From the NCBI RefSeq assembly GCF_023168325.1, contig NZ_AP025688.1:3968001-4032000 (forward strand): DNA of 64,000 nt, read 5' to 3'. The stretch is from Tsukamurella sp. PLM1. GTDB taxonomy: Bacteria > Actinomycetota > Actinomycetes > Mycobacteriales > Mycobacteriaceae. A program made the position numbers and the translations under genes. The notes under the pieces were generated by a model, which was not told the origin of the DNA, did not search any database, and was given only the letters and a program-made list of their open reading frames with translations. Below are positions 41,129-49,938 of the stretch, piece after piece (positions within the stretch are counted from its first letter, which is position 1; each line of letters opens with the position of its first letter).

Positions 41129-41131
41129 GGA

Positions 41132-42451
41132 TCAGACCTTATCGAGCTCCACGTCCCTCGTCTCGCGCATGACGACCAGCGCGACCAGCGTGGACAGGCC
41201 GGCGATCGCGAGGTAGACGCCCACCCACTCGACGCCGTAGTCCTTGACCAACCAGGTGGCGATGAACGGTGCGATGGCGGCACCGATGATCGACGCGAAG
41301 TTGTACGAGACGCCGCTGCCGGTGTAGCGGACGTTGGTGGCGAACAGCTCGGGGAGCACCGCGCTCATCGGGCCGAAGGTGAGGCCCATCAGCGTCAGGC
41401 CCACGATGAGGACCGCCAGCATCGTTCCCTGGGTGGTGTGCGCAGGATCCAGGATCCACTTGAACGACAGGCCGTAGACGATGATCGCGAGCGTCACGAT
41501 GATGAGCACCAGGCGCCGGCCGAAGCGGTCGGCGAGGCGGCCCGAGACCGCCACGAACACCGCGAAGAAGAGCACCGCGATCAGCTGCATCTCGAGGAAG
41601 TCGATGTACGAGACGGACAGCTTCACGCCGGACTTGTCGGTGACCTTGCCCGTTCCGTACGAGACGATCCAGGTGGTGACCAGGTAGAACAGCGTGTACG
41701 TCGCGACCATGACGAACGTGCCGATGATGAGCGGGCGCCACGCGGTGCGGAGCACCTCGCCGATCGGCGCCTTGACCTTCTTGCCCTCCTCGACCGCCTT
41801 GGCGAACACCGGCGTCTCGGTCAGCTTGAGCCGCACGTACAGGCCCACCAGCACCATGACGGCGGACAGCAGGAACGGGATGCGCCAGCCCCAGGTCATG
41901 AACGCGTGGTTGGACGCCGACGTCTTCGAGTCGAAGTCCATCACCTGCATGATCACGAGGAACACACCGTTGGCGAGGAAGAAGCCGAACGGCGCGCCCA
42001 GCTGCGGCCACATCGCGGCCCACGCCCGCTTGCCCTTCTCGGCCGTCTCGGTCGCGAGCAGCGCCGCGCCGGACCACTCGCCGCCGAGGCCGAGACCCTG
42101 CGCGAAACGCATCAGTGCGAGCAGCGCCGGGGCCAGATATCCGGCCTGGTCGTAGGTGGGCAGCAGGCCGATGAGGAAAGTCGCGATGCCCATCGTGAGG
42201 AGCGAGCCGACCAGGGTGGCCTTGCGGCCGACGCGGTCGCCGAAGTGGCCGAACAGAATCGATCCCAGCGGCCGCGCGGCGAACGCGAGACCGAACGTCG
42301 CGAAGGAGGCGAGCAGCGCCGCCGCGTCGTTGCCCTTCGGGAAGAAGAGAGTGGGGAAGACCAGCACTGCTGCGGTCGCGTAGATGTAGAAGTCGAAGAA
42401 CTCGATGGTGGTTCCCACCATCGAGGCGACGACGATTCGCCTGCGATTCAT
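41132..42451 (-). CDS. MFS transporter, metabolite:H+ symporter (MHS) family
   Basis: 439 residues with 12 membrane helices. It starts MNRRRIVVASMVGTTIEFFDFYIY, the classical MHS beginning. The loop 2-3 motif is GHFGDRVGRKATL and the second half repeats it as GRLADRFGRRLVL. FAQGLGLGGEWSGAALLATE is the MHS helix 4-5 signature. Relatives move shikimate, alpha-ketoglutarate, proline/betaine or citrate; the substrate here is unknown. It precedes panE by 3 bp, so a pantothenate-pathway metabolite is conceivable (inference). It is divergent from nhaA across 61 bp. Confidence 0.9.
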   Translation of the reverse strand: MNRRRIVVASMVGTTIEFFDFYIYATAAVLVFPTLFFPKGNDAAALLASFATFGLAFAARPLGSILFGHFGDRVGRKATLVGSLLTMGIATFLIGLLPTYDQAGYLAPALLALMRFAQGLGLGGEWSGAALLATETAEKGKRAWAAMWPQLGAPFGFFLANGVFLVIMQVMDFDSKTSASNHAFMTWGWRIPFLLSAVMVLVGLYVRLKLTETPVFAKAVEEGKKVKAPIGEVLRTAWRPLIIGTFVMVATYTLFYLVTTWIVSYGTGKVTDKSGVKLSVSYIDFLEMQLIAVLFFAVFVAVSGRLADRFGRRLVLIIVTLAIIVYGLSFKWILDPAHTTQGTMLAVLIVGLTLMGLTFGPMSAVLPELFATNVRYTGSGVSYNFASIIGAAIAPFIATWLVKDYGVEWVGVYLAIAGLSTLVALVVMRETRDVELDKV

Positions 42452-42512
42452 TTGCAGAAGAATACAGTTTGGTGACGCGGGTCACGGGGCCGCCCTGCGG
42501 TAGGTTCGAACG

Positions 42513-43726
42513 ATGAGCGAAGCACCGACCCAATTCCGGGCGTCGCGCGCGCTGATCCGATTCCTGCGCACCGAGACCGTCGGCGGCACGGCCCTTCTGA
42601 TCGCCGCCTTCATCGCGCTCGTGTGGGCCAACTCCCCGTGGTCGGGCGGGTACACCCATCTGGCCGAGATCCACCTCGGCAGCGACGACTGGTCGATCCT
42701 CGGCCAGAGCCTGCACCTGCGGCTCTCGCTGGCCGACTGGGCCAAGGACGGTCTGCTCGCGATCTTCTTCTTCGTGGCCGGCCTGGAGCTCAAACGCGAA
42801 CTGGTGGTGGGCGAGCTGTCGACGCTGCGCGGCGCCGCGCTGCCCGTGCTGTGCGCGGTCGGCGGCGTCGTCGTGCCCGCGCTCATCGCGGTCGCGATCG
42901 CGCACGACAACCCGCACATCGGCACGGCCTGGGCGATCCCGATCGCCACGGACATCGCCTTCGCTCTCGGCATCCTCTCGCTCATCGGTTCCCGGCTCCC
43001 GTCGGGCGCCCGCGTGTTCCTGCTGGGTCTGGCGGTGGTCGACGACCTCATCGCCATCGCCGTCATCGCGGTGCTCTTCGCGGCCGACCTCAAGCCGCAG
43101 TGGCTCGCCGTGGCCCTGGTGGGGTGTGCTCTCTACTGGCTCGGGCAACGCCGCCGGATCACCACACCGCTCCTGTACGTGCCGATCGCGCTGGTCGTCT
43201 GGGTGGCGATGCTGCAGTCCGGTGTGCACGCGACCATCGCGGGCGTGGCGCTGGGCCTGCTCACGCGCGTCAAGCCCGATCCGGGCGAGCACGACTCGCC
43301 CGCCGAGCGGCTCGAGCACCGCATCCAGCCGATCTCCGCGCTCATCTGCGTGCCGGTGTTCGCGTTCTTCGCCTCCGGCGTCGCGGTGAACGGCGCCGTG
43401 TTCCGCGAGATGTTCACCGACGAACTGGCGATCGGCATCATGGCCGGCCTGTTCTTCGGCAAGATCATCGGCATCTCCGGGTCCAGCATGCTCGCCGTCC
43501 GGCTGAAACTGGCGGCGCGCCCCGAAGGCCTGTTCACCCGGGACATCCTGGCGCTCAGCGTGCTCGGCGCCATCGGCTTCACCGTGAGCCTGCTGGTGGC
43601 GGAGCTGTCGCTCCCGAGGGCGAGGCCGATCTGGCCAAGGCGGCCGTCCTGCTGACGTCCGTGGTGGCGTCCGTGATCGGATCGCTGCTCCTGCTCCGGC
43701 GTGGTCGCGTACACCAGAACCTCTGA
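42513..43726 (+). CDS. nhaA: Na+/H+ antiporter NhaA
   Basis: About 404 residues with 11-12 membrane helices. ETVGGTALLIAAFIALVWAN is the usual NhaA start, FFVAGLELKRELVVGEL follows, AIPIATDIAFALGILSL precedes the catalytic pair VVDDLIAIAVIAVLF (adjacent Asp residues), and the late helix FGKIIGISGSSMLAVRL is present. One C is missing from the run at 43613-43615, after which the end reads AKAAVLLTSVVASVIGSLLLL. It expels Na+ in exchange for protons at alkaline pH. It is not part of the Rv3667-Rv3669 order. Confidence 0.93.
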
Positions 43727-43763
43727 CCTCTGGCACGATGATGACAACTCGAGGAGGACGACT

Positions 43764-44225
43764 GTGAGCTTGGACAGCACACCCACCAGCGGGACACCGC
43801 GCACCCTGTCGGCGATCCCGCTCACCGACCCGAACGTGACCGCCTCCGGCGATCCGACGATCGGCAGCCTGGTGCGCGACGCCTCCGCGCAGGTGTCGTC
43901 GCTGGTCCGGGCCGAGGTCGAGCTCGCCAAGGCCGAAACGGTCCAGGAGGTCAAGAAGGCCGCGACCGGCTCGGCGTTCTTCGCCATCGCGGGCGTCGTG
44001 GCGCTGTACTCGTCGTTCTTCTTCTTCTTCTTCCTCACCTGGCTGCTGAACATCTGGCTGCCTATGTGGGCCGCGTCGCTGATCGTGTTCATCCTCATGC
44101 TGGTCGTCGCCGGCCTCGCCGCGTTCCTCGGCTACCTCAAGGTGCGCAAGATCCGCGGACCGAAGAAGACGATCGACTCGCTCAAGCAGTCGCAGTCGCT
44201 GCTGTCCGGCGGCAAGCGCTCCTGA
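43764..44225 (+). CDS. Phage-holin-family (DUF1469-type) membrane protein (Rv3669-like)
   Basis: 153 residues from GTG 43764; GAGGAGG at 43751-43757 decides this start over longer frames. A soluble N-terminal part ends in SLVRAEVELAKAETVQEVKK, an amphipathic helix typical of the DUF1469/Holin-X group. Two membrane helices follow: FFAIAGVVALYSSFFFFFFL and AASLIVFILMLVVAGLAAFL. The name is historical: these proteins are not proven holins. It lies directly upstream of the hydrolase gene, as Rv3669 lies before ephE. Confidence 0.8.
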   Translation: MSLDSTPTSGTPRTLSAIPLTDPNVTASGDPTIGSLVRDASAQVSSLVRAEVELAKAETVQEVKKAATGSAFFAIAGVVALYSSFFFFFFLTWLLNIWLPMWAASLIVFILMLVVAGLAAFLGYLKVRKIRGPKKTIDSLKQSQSLLSGGKRS

Positions 44226-44250
44226 CCCGACCGTTCGGCAGGTATCCGCG

Positions 44251-45215
44251 GTGAGCAGTCCCGATCCGTCCAGCGTCCGGTTCGCGGGGCCGTGGGAGCA
44301 CCTGGACGTCCGTGCCAACGGCATCCGTCTGCACGCCGCCGAGTACCGCCCCGCGGGGACCGAGCCCGATCCGGACCGCCCGCTCGTGGTGTTCCTGCAC
44401 GGATTCGGCGGGTTCTGGTGGAGTTGGCGGCATCTGCTCCCCCAGGTCCACGAGGCCGGGTACCGCGCCGTCGCGTTCGACCTGCGCGGCTACGGCGACA
44501 GCGACAAACCGCCCCGCGGCTACGACGGGTGGACCCTCTCCGGCGACGTCAGCGGGCTGGTGCGCGCGCTCGGCCACACCTCCGCCGCGCTGGTCGGCCA
44601 CGGCGAGGGCGGCCTCGGGTGCTGGGCCACGGCCACGCTGCACCCGCGGGTGGTGTCCGCGATCTCCGTGATCTCCTCCCCGCATCCGATCGCGCTCAAG
44701 CGGTCCGCGCTGCGCAACAAGGACCAGCGCTCGGCGATGCTGGGGCCGATCACGTTCGCCCAGCTCCCCCGTGTCGCGGAGGATCGCCTGGTGCGCGACG
44801 ACGGCGCCGAGATCGGCGCGATCCTCGCCGCCCGCAGCGGCGCCCCGTGGCGGCGCACCGCCGACTACGCCGAGGCGCTGGAGCGCTACCGTAGCGCGAT
44901 CCGGATCCCGGGCACGGCGCACAGCGCCCTCGAGTACGCGCGGTGGGCCGGCGCAGCCAGTTCCGGCCCGACGGAAGTCGGTTCCTGGGCAGCATGAACC
45001 AGCGCCTGCACATCCCGGTGCTCGCGTTCCGCGGCGAGGACGACCCGTACGTCCTCCCTCAGCCCGTGTACTCCAGCCACGACTGGGCGAACGACTACCG
45101 GGTGCGTGCCGTCGAGAACGCCGGGCACTACGCGCACGAGGAGGCGCCCGGCACCGTCGGGCCCCAGCTGACGGACTTCCTCGCGGGCCTGCCCGGGCCC
45201 CGTCTGCTCCCGTAG
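44251..45215 (+). CDS. Alpha/beta hydrolase (EphE-like, Rv3670-like), one frame break
   Basis: About 321 residues after restoring one base near 44948-44952. The oxyanion region is VVFLHGFGGFWWSWRHL, followed by VAFDLRGYGDSDKPPRGYDG, as in epoxide hydrolases. The nucleophile elbow reads LVGHGEGGLGCW: the position held by Asp (epoxide hydrolases) or Ser is Gly, so the usual nucleophile seems missing. A late Asp and His are present (RGEDDPYVLP and ENAGHYAHEEAPG). It may be catalytically changed or use the neighbouring Glu. It is convergent with marP. Confidence 0.85.
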
Positions 45216-45278
45216 GCCCCTCCCGTCCGCCGGACCCGACGGTGCGCCGGACCCGCCGGCCAGGCACCTACCGGTCGG

Positions 45279-46478
45279 CTACCGGTTGACGCAGTCGCCG
45301 GTCGACACGCCCGCGGTGGCGGTGGTCCCCGCCTTCAGCGCCGGCTCGACCTGCTTGGCGGTGAGCGCGAACGCCGTGTCTGCGTCGTCGACGGCCACGC
45401 CGAAGATCACGCCGACGACGTTGCCCTCGCGGTCGAACATCGGGCCGCCGGAGTTGCCCGGCCGGACCTGGCCGCGCAGCAGGTAGACATCGCGCCGGAC
45501 CTGCGCGTCGCGGTAGATGTTGCGGCCCTCGAGGGTCTGCTGGCTCCGCACTCGCGACGACGACAGCGTGAGCGGCCCGCCGCCCGGGTAGCCCAGGACG
45601 AACCCTGGATCGCCCGGCTTCGCGCCGTTGAACACGATCGGCAACGGCTTGGCCTGCAGGCCCGGGACGTTGAGCACGGCGACGTCGGTCTGCGGATCGA
45701 AGTAGACGACCTGCGCGCTGTACTTGCGCGTGCCGTCGACCGTCACCTGCACGCTGCGGGTGCCGGCGACGACGTGCGCGTTGGTGACCACCCGGCCCGG
45801 GGTGGAGACGAAGCCCGAGCCCTCGAGCGCGCGGCTGCAGCTGGGCGCCTGGCCGTCGATGCGCACCACGGACGAGCGCACGCGCTGCACCGCGGGGTCG
45901 GTGAAGTCCACCCTGTCCGGCACGTCGACGCTGACCACCGGAGTGTCCACGAACGGGCCGAGCGCCTGCGGCAGGCCCGAGTCGTCGATGATCGCGGCGA
46001 ACTTCTGCGGCAGACCGTCGGCCCCGACGGCGACGGCGAACTCGTTGACCTTGCCGAGCACGGCCGAGCCGTTGACCGACCGGGAGATCTGCGGCGCCGC
46101 GGCCGTGGTCAGCGGGATCGCGACCAGCCAGGCCGCCACCAGCAGCGCGCCCACCTGCACCAACGCGCCGACCCCGGAGTCGACCGTGCGCACGCCGGGG
46201 CTGCGGATCGAGCTCCGGACGGCCCTCCCGAGCACCATCCCGGACAACTCGCCGATGATCACCAGCCCGGCCAGCAGGCCGACGCCCAGCAGCAGGCGGC
46301 CGCGCGCATCGTCCACCGAGTCGAGCACGTGCGGCGCCAGCAGCACGCCGGCAGCGGCGCCGAGCACCACGCCCACGAACGCGAGCACCGAGGCCGCGGC
46401 GCCCTGCCGGTAGCCCGAGAACGCCGCGATGATCATCAGGATCACCACGACGACATCGACCCACATCGATCCGCTCAC
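45279..46478 (-). CDS. marP: Membrane serine protease MarP (Rv3671c-like)
   Basis: 399 residues. Four N-terminal helices (VVVVILMIIAAFSGYRQGAA, LLLGVGLLAGLVIIGELSG, LVQVGALLVAAWLVAIPL) form a CvpA-like membrane domain. A periplasmic chymotrypsin-like protease follows with His in VVTNAHVVAG, Asp in DPQTDVAVL and Ser in RPGNSGGPMF. Two cysteines (APSCSRALEG and the C-terminal STGDCVNR) can form the redox-sensitive disulfide known for MarP. In M. tuberculosis it is needed for acid and oxidative resistance. GTG 46478 is chosen because it overlaps the NUDIX gene stop as GTGA. Confidence 0.94.
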   Translation of the reverse strand: MSGSMWVDVVVVILMIIAAFSGYRQGAAASVLAFVGVVLGAAAGVLLAPHVLDSVDDARGRLLLGVGLLAGLVIIGELSGMVLGRAVRSSIRSPGVRTVDSGVGALVQVGALLVAAWLVAIPLTTAAAPQISRSVNGSAVLGKVNEFAVAVGADGLPQKFAAIIDDSGLPQALGPFVDTPVVSVDVPDRVDFTDPAVQRVRSSVVRIDGQAPSCSRALEGSGFVSTPGRVVTNAHVVAGTRSVQVTVDGTRKYSAQVVYFDPQTDVAVLNVPGLQAKPLPIVFNGAKPGDPGFVLGYPGGGPLTLSSSRVRSQQTLEGRNIYRDAQVRRDVYLLRGQVRPGNSGGPMFDREGNVVGVIFGVAVDDADTAFALTAKQVEPALKAGTTATAGVSTGDCVNR

Positions 46479-47185
46479 GACACGCCCTCCTGCCAGGCCC
46501 GGGCGCGCGCGGCGGCCGCCCGCACCTCGTCGGTCAGGGGGCGCACGTCGCCGGCGTCCCAGGGCCGTTCCCACCCGGCGGCCGCGATGAGCGCGCTCAC
46601 CAGACCGCCGGTGAACCCCCACACCAACATCGGTCCCGCAGCGAACGCCGGGCCCCGGTAGAACGACTTGCGCACCATGAACCGGTGCGCCGGGTCGATC
46701 AGCTCGGCCAGCGGCACCCTGCGCACCATCGCCGTCTCGGCGGTGTCCACGACACGCACCTCCGACGCTCCGGCGGCGTAACCGATCACCGGGACCACCT
46801 GGAAGCCCGACACCGGGACCTCGATCTCGTCCAGTACCGCGACCACCTCGACGGACCGCGGGTCGAGCCCGGTCTCCTCCCACGCCTCGCGCAGCGCGGC
46901 GGCCACGTCGTCGGCGTCCTCCGGGTCACGGGCGCCACCGGGGAAGGCGACCTGCCCGGCGTGCTGGCGCATCGCCGACGCACGCTGCGTGAGCAGCACC
47001 GTCGCGTCCTCGGGCGGGGTCGGGCCGGACGCCGAGGGGTCACCGTCGAACAGGATCAGGACTGCCGCGCGCCGGGGGTTCCGCACGCGCTGCAGCGCCG
47101 CCACCGCGCCGCCCCGCTCGCGGAGCTCCGCGCCGATGTCGTCGAGGTTGCCGAGCAGCGGGGCCAGCCACCGCGGCGCGGTCAC
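46475..47185 (-). CDS. NUDIX hydrolase, probable CoA pyrophosphatase (Rv3672c-like)
   Basis: 236 residues. LLTQRASAMRQHAGQVAFPGGARD is the CoA-type NUDIX lead-in, and the NUDIX box proper is GGARDPEDADDVAAALREAW followed by EETGLD. It hydrolyses CoA or NADH-like pyrophosphates in the cytoplasm. Its GTG start overlaps the thioredoxin-like gene stop and its stop overlaps the marP start, both as GTGA, so nth, thioredoxin, NUDIX and marP are one coupled unit. The frame is complete. Confidence 0.92.
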   Translation of the reverse strand: MTAPRWLAPLLGNLDDIGAELRERGGAVAALQRVRNPRRAAVLILFDGDPSASGPTPPEDATVLLTQRASAMRQHAGQVAFPGGARDPEDADDVAAALREAWEETGLDPRSVEVVAVLDEIEVPVSGFQVVPVIGYAAGASEVRVVDTAETAMVRRVPLAELIDPAHRFMVRKSFYRGPAFAAGPMLVWGFTGGLVSALIAAAGWERPWDAGDVRPLTDEVRAAAARARAWQEGVS

Positions 47186-47866
47186 AGGCGCACCCCGAGC
47201 TGGTCGCGCACCACGGCGGCGACGTCGTCGACGGAGCTGAAGGGTCGGGCATGCACACCGGCAACAGTGCCATCGGAACGCAACAGAACGGTCACGGGGT
47301 AGGCGCGCGGCGCGCCGAGCACCGTCGCGACCACGGCCTGCGGGTCCTGCACCGTGGGCAGCGCGACCTTCAGCTCGGCCAGCAGGTCGAGCCCTGCGAC
47401 GGCGTTCGGGTCGGCGTGCACACCCAGGACCGTCAGCCGGTCACCGGCCCGCCGGGCGAGCTCGGCGAGCGCCGGCAGCTCCACCCGGCACGGGCCGCAC
47501 CACCAGGCCCAGACGTTGACCAGCGTGGGCCGGCTCGCTGGGGCGCCGAGCTCCACGGGGAGCCGTCGCCGAGGCAGTCCAGCGACAGGCCGGCGAGCTG
47601 CTGGGCGCCGATCCCGGCAGGGCAGGGCGGCAGCGCGGCCCGTGCGCGGGCGTCGGCCAGCTGGCCGGGGTCGCGCTGGCCGACGGTGCCGCGACCTGCG
47701 GGGTCGGGGCGGCCCCGTCGTCGGACCCGCGGGGCCAGATGGCGATGGCGAGCGCCAGGACGACGACGGCGCAGACGATCAACCACCGGACGGGGCCGGG
47801 GACGCGGCTCGGCCGCTCGCCGGGCAGCAACGGTGCGGCACCGGATTCGGCGTCGCGCCCCGTCAT
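47182..47866 (-). CDS. Membrane-anchored thioredoxin-like protein (Rv3673c-like), two frame breaks
   Basis: It begins [20 protein letters not shown] with a single membrane anchor ([19 protein letters not shown]). Breaks at 47685-47686 and 47557-47560 (one base each, in G/C runs) are bridged to give [20 protein letters not shown] and then [20 protein letters not shown]. The latter is a TlpA/ResA-type thioredoxin fold with the WCGPC active site. A cis-Pro region ([13 protein letters not shown]) is present. It is a likely extracytoplasmic thiol reductant or oxidant; with MarP, whose activity depends on a disulfide, in the same operon, MarP is a plausible partner (inference). Confidence 0.86.
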
Positions 47867-48632
47867 CGTGCGGCTCCCGCCGGGACCCGACGCCGGCGGG
47901 GCGGGGCGGGGCGATCTCGAGAAGGTGGTCCCGCTCGGGCCCCTTGACCAGCTCGGCGGCCTCGACGGGGTCGATCGGGCCGGTGCCGAACGACGGGCAG
48001 TCCTTGGCGAGCACGCACACGCCGCAGGCGGGCTTGCGCGCGTGGCAGACGCGGCGGCCGTGGAAGATCACGCGGTGGCTGAGCAGGGTCCACTCCTTGC
48101 GCGGGATCAACTCGCCCACGGCGTGCTCGATCTTCACCGGGTCGGTCAGCTCCGTCCACTCCCAGCGGTGCACGAGCCGGGTGAAGTGCGTGTCGACGGT
48201 GATGCCGGGGACGTCGAAGGCGTTGCCGAGGATCACGTTGGCGGTCTTGCGGCCGAAGCCCGGGAGCGTGACCAGCTCCTTCATGGTGCGCGGAACCTCG
48301 CCGCCGAAGCGGTCCACGAGCGCCTGGCCCAGCCCCATGATCGACGTCGCCTTGTTCCGGTAGAAGCCCGTCGACCGGATGTACTCCTCCAGCTCGGCCC
48401 GGTTGGCCCCGGCGTAGTCGGCGGCCGTCCGATATCGGGCGAACAGAGCCGGTGTGACTTGATTCACGCGCACGTCGGTGCACTGCGCGGAGAGGATCGT
48501 GGCGACCGACAGCTCGAGCGGATCGGTGAAGTCGAGTTCGCAGTACACGTGGGGGAACGCGGTCGCCAGCGTCCGGTTCATCCGCCGGGCGCGACGCACC
48601 AGGGCGAGGTGGGACTCCGGCTCGGGGGGCAT
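47863..48632 (-). CDS. nth: Endonuclease III (DNA glycosylase/AP lyase)
   Basis: About 256 residues. The helix-hairpin-helix is [14 protein letters not shown], with the catalytic Lys in GRKTA and the Asp in [14 protein letters not shown]. The C-terminal [4Fe-4S] cluster is [17 protein letters not shown] (C-x6-C-x2-C-x5-C). It removes oxidised pyrimidines. As sequenced the frame reads through into the next gene; restoring one C in the GCCCC repeats at 47898-47911 gives a TGA at 47863-47865 that overlaps the next ATG as ATGA. Counterpart of Rv3674c. It is divergent from the small membrane protein gene. Confidence 0.93.
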
Positions 48633-48707
48633 GGGAACCGATTCTAACGACGGCGCCGTAGCGCTTTCGTTGCCGTATCGAGACCTTGGCTGTGTTTACT
48701 GTCCGGC

Positions 48708-48920
48708 ATGCAAGGATTGCTCGGGCTGTTGTTCCCGGTGGTGCTGATGCTGTTCGCACTGGCCATGGAGCGTGTCGAGGCGCGCGTGACGGCGGAGCGC
48801 GCACCGGCCCCGGCGCACGACGACGAGGTGCCCGACGTCGAGACACTCGCCACGATCGGCCTCCCCAAGGCCGTCGACAGTCTGGATCTGGACGGCGCCG
48901 CCGAGCGCCGCGCCAGCTGA
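48708..48920 (+). CDS. Small membrane protein (Rv3675-like)
   Basis: 70 residues: one N-terminal membrane helix (MQGLLGLLFPVVLMLFALAM) followed by a charged tail (ERVEARVTAERAPAPAHDDE) and a conserved-looking end (LATIGLPKAVDSLDLDGA). No catalytic motif is present. It lies between nth and crp as Rv3675 does. The function is unknown; it may be a membrane regulator or scaffold. Confidence 0.75.
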   Translation: MQGLLGLLFPVVLMLFALAMERVEARVTAERAPAPAHDDEVPDVETLATIGLPKAVDSLDLDGAAERRAS

Positions 48921-49022
48921 CCCCTCCCCACCGGCACCGCGGTCGGCGGTCCCCGACTGGCCGGATGCGGAACGTCGGCGTGCCCTTCGCGAAGTGAACG
49001 GGTAGTGTTCAGTGCGGTCGTC

Positions 49023-49038
49023 TGTGCGATTTCCCACA
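49023..49038. promoter_or_regulatory. Weak CRP-like palindrome upstream of crp
   Basis: TGTGCGATTTCCCACA keeps TGTG and CACA at the correct spacing but differs from the CRP consensus at two inner positions. It lies about 95 bp before the crp start, where an autoregulatory site would be reasonable. Confidence 0.3.
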
Positions 49039-49133
49039 TCCACGCCGACCGCTGCTTAAACTCACACTGTCTCCAGGGTCGCGGACGATGGGCGTCCGGC
49101 GAAACGACTGGTCGATGAAGGAAGAGGTACCCC

Positions 49134-49808
49134 GTGGACGAGGTCCTGGCGCGGGCCGGCATTTTTCAAGGTGTCGAGCCGAGCGCGATCGAAGCGCTCA
49201 CCAAGGATCTGCACGAGGTGGATTACCCCCGCGGGCACGTCATCTTCAACGAGGGCGAGCCCGGCGATCGGCTGTACATCATCCTCGCCGGCAAGGTGAA
49301 GCTCGGCCGCCGCTCTCCCGACGGTCGCGAGAACCTGCTGTCGGTGATGGGCCCGTCGGACATGTTCGGTGAGATGTCGATCTTCGACCCCGGCCCCCGC
49401 ACGTCGAGTGCCACCTGCATCACCGAGGTCCGCGCGATGACGATGGACCGCGAGGCCCTGCGCGCGTGGATCCGCGACCGGCCCGAGATCGCGGAGCAGC
49501 TGCTGCGCGTGTTGGCCCGCCGTCTGCGGCGCACCAACAACAACCTGGCCGACCTGATCTTCACCGACGTGCCCGGCCGCGTCGCCAAGCAGCTGCTGCA
49601 GCTCGCGCAGCGGTTCGGCACGCACGAGAACGGCGCGTTGCGCGTCACTCACGACCTCACGCAGGAGGAGATCGCACAGCTCGTGGGCGCCTCCCGCGAG
49701 ACCGTGAACAAGGCCCTCGCCGACTTCGCACACCGGGGTTGGCTCCGTCTCGAAGGCAAGTCGGTAGTCATCACGGACAGCGAGCGTCTGGCGCGTCGGG
49801 CTCGCTGA
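49134..49808 (+). CDS. crp: cAMP receptor protein (Rv3676-like global regulator)
   Basis: 224 residues. The cyclic-nucleotide domain has the phosphate-binding cassette [18 protein letters not shown] (Gly-Glu and Arg-Thr-Ser-Ser). The C-helix carries [13 protein letters not shown] with the Thr-Asn pair that contacts adenine in mycobacterial CRP. The HTH is [20 protein letters not shown]. It dimerises and binds TGTGA-N6-TCACA sites. The GTG start is preceded by GAAGGAAGAGG. Likely ligand source: the cyclase at 13.4 kb. Candidate targets in this window are at 27863, 54215 and 49023. Confidence 0.95.
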   Translation: MDEVLARAGIFQGVEPSAIEALTKDLHEVDYPRGHVIFNEGEPGDRLYIILAGKVKLGRRSPDGRENLLSVMGPSDMFGEMSIFDPGPRTSSATCITEVRAMTMDREALRAWIRDRPEIAEQLLRVLARRLRRTNNNLADLIFTDVPGRVAKQLLQLAQRFGTHENGALRVTHDLTQEEIAQLVGASRETVNKALADFAHRGWLRLEGKSVVITDSERLARRAR

Positions 49809-49814
49809 CCGGTC

Positions 49815-49903
49815 TGGGGCGGGGAGTCGCTGCGCACTAGGCTTCGCGCCCTCGGCTAGCGCCTCGGGCACTGCAGAAACGTTTACAGCGTCTCCCCGCC
49901 CCA
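49815..49903. repeat. Long-range inverted repeat between crp and the convergent MBL gene
   Basis: TGGGGCGGGGAG (49815-49826) and CTCCCCGCCCCA (49892-49903) are perfect 12-base complements separated by 65 bp, which themselves contain smaller self-complementary pieces around CACTAG and CTAGCG. It may be a bidirectional terminator or a structured RNA. Confidence 0.55.
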
Positions 49904-49938
49904 TCCCTCGTCCGGCAGTCGTCTCGCCTGCCGCGCTG

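Noticed and set aside
40415..42475. A 686-codon plus-strand frame rich in Arg, Asp and His
   Set aside because: It is the complement of panE and the MHS transporter; composition is typical of antisense high-GC frames.
41139..44324. A 1061-codon minus-strand open frame across the MHS transporter and nhaA
   Set aside because: It is antisense to two clear membrane-protein genes and lacks any motif; long shadow frames are common at this GC content.
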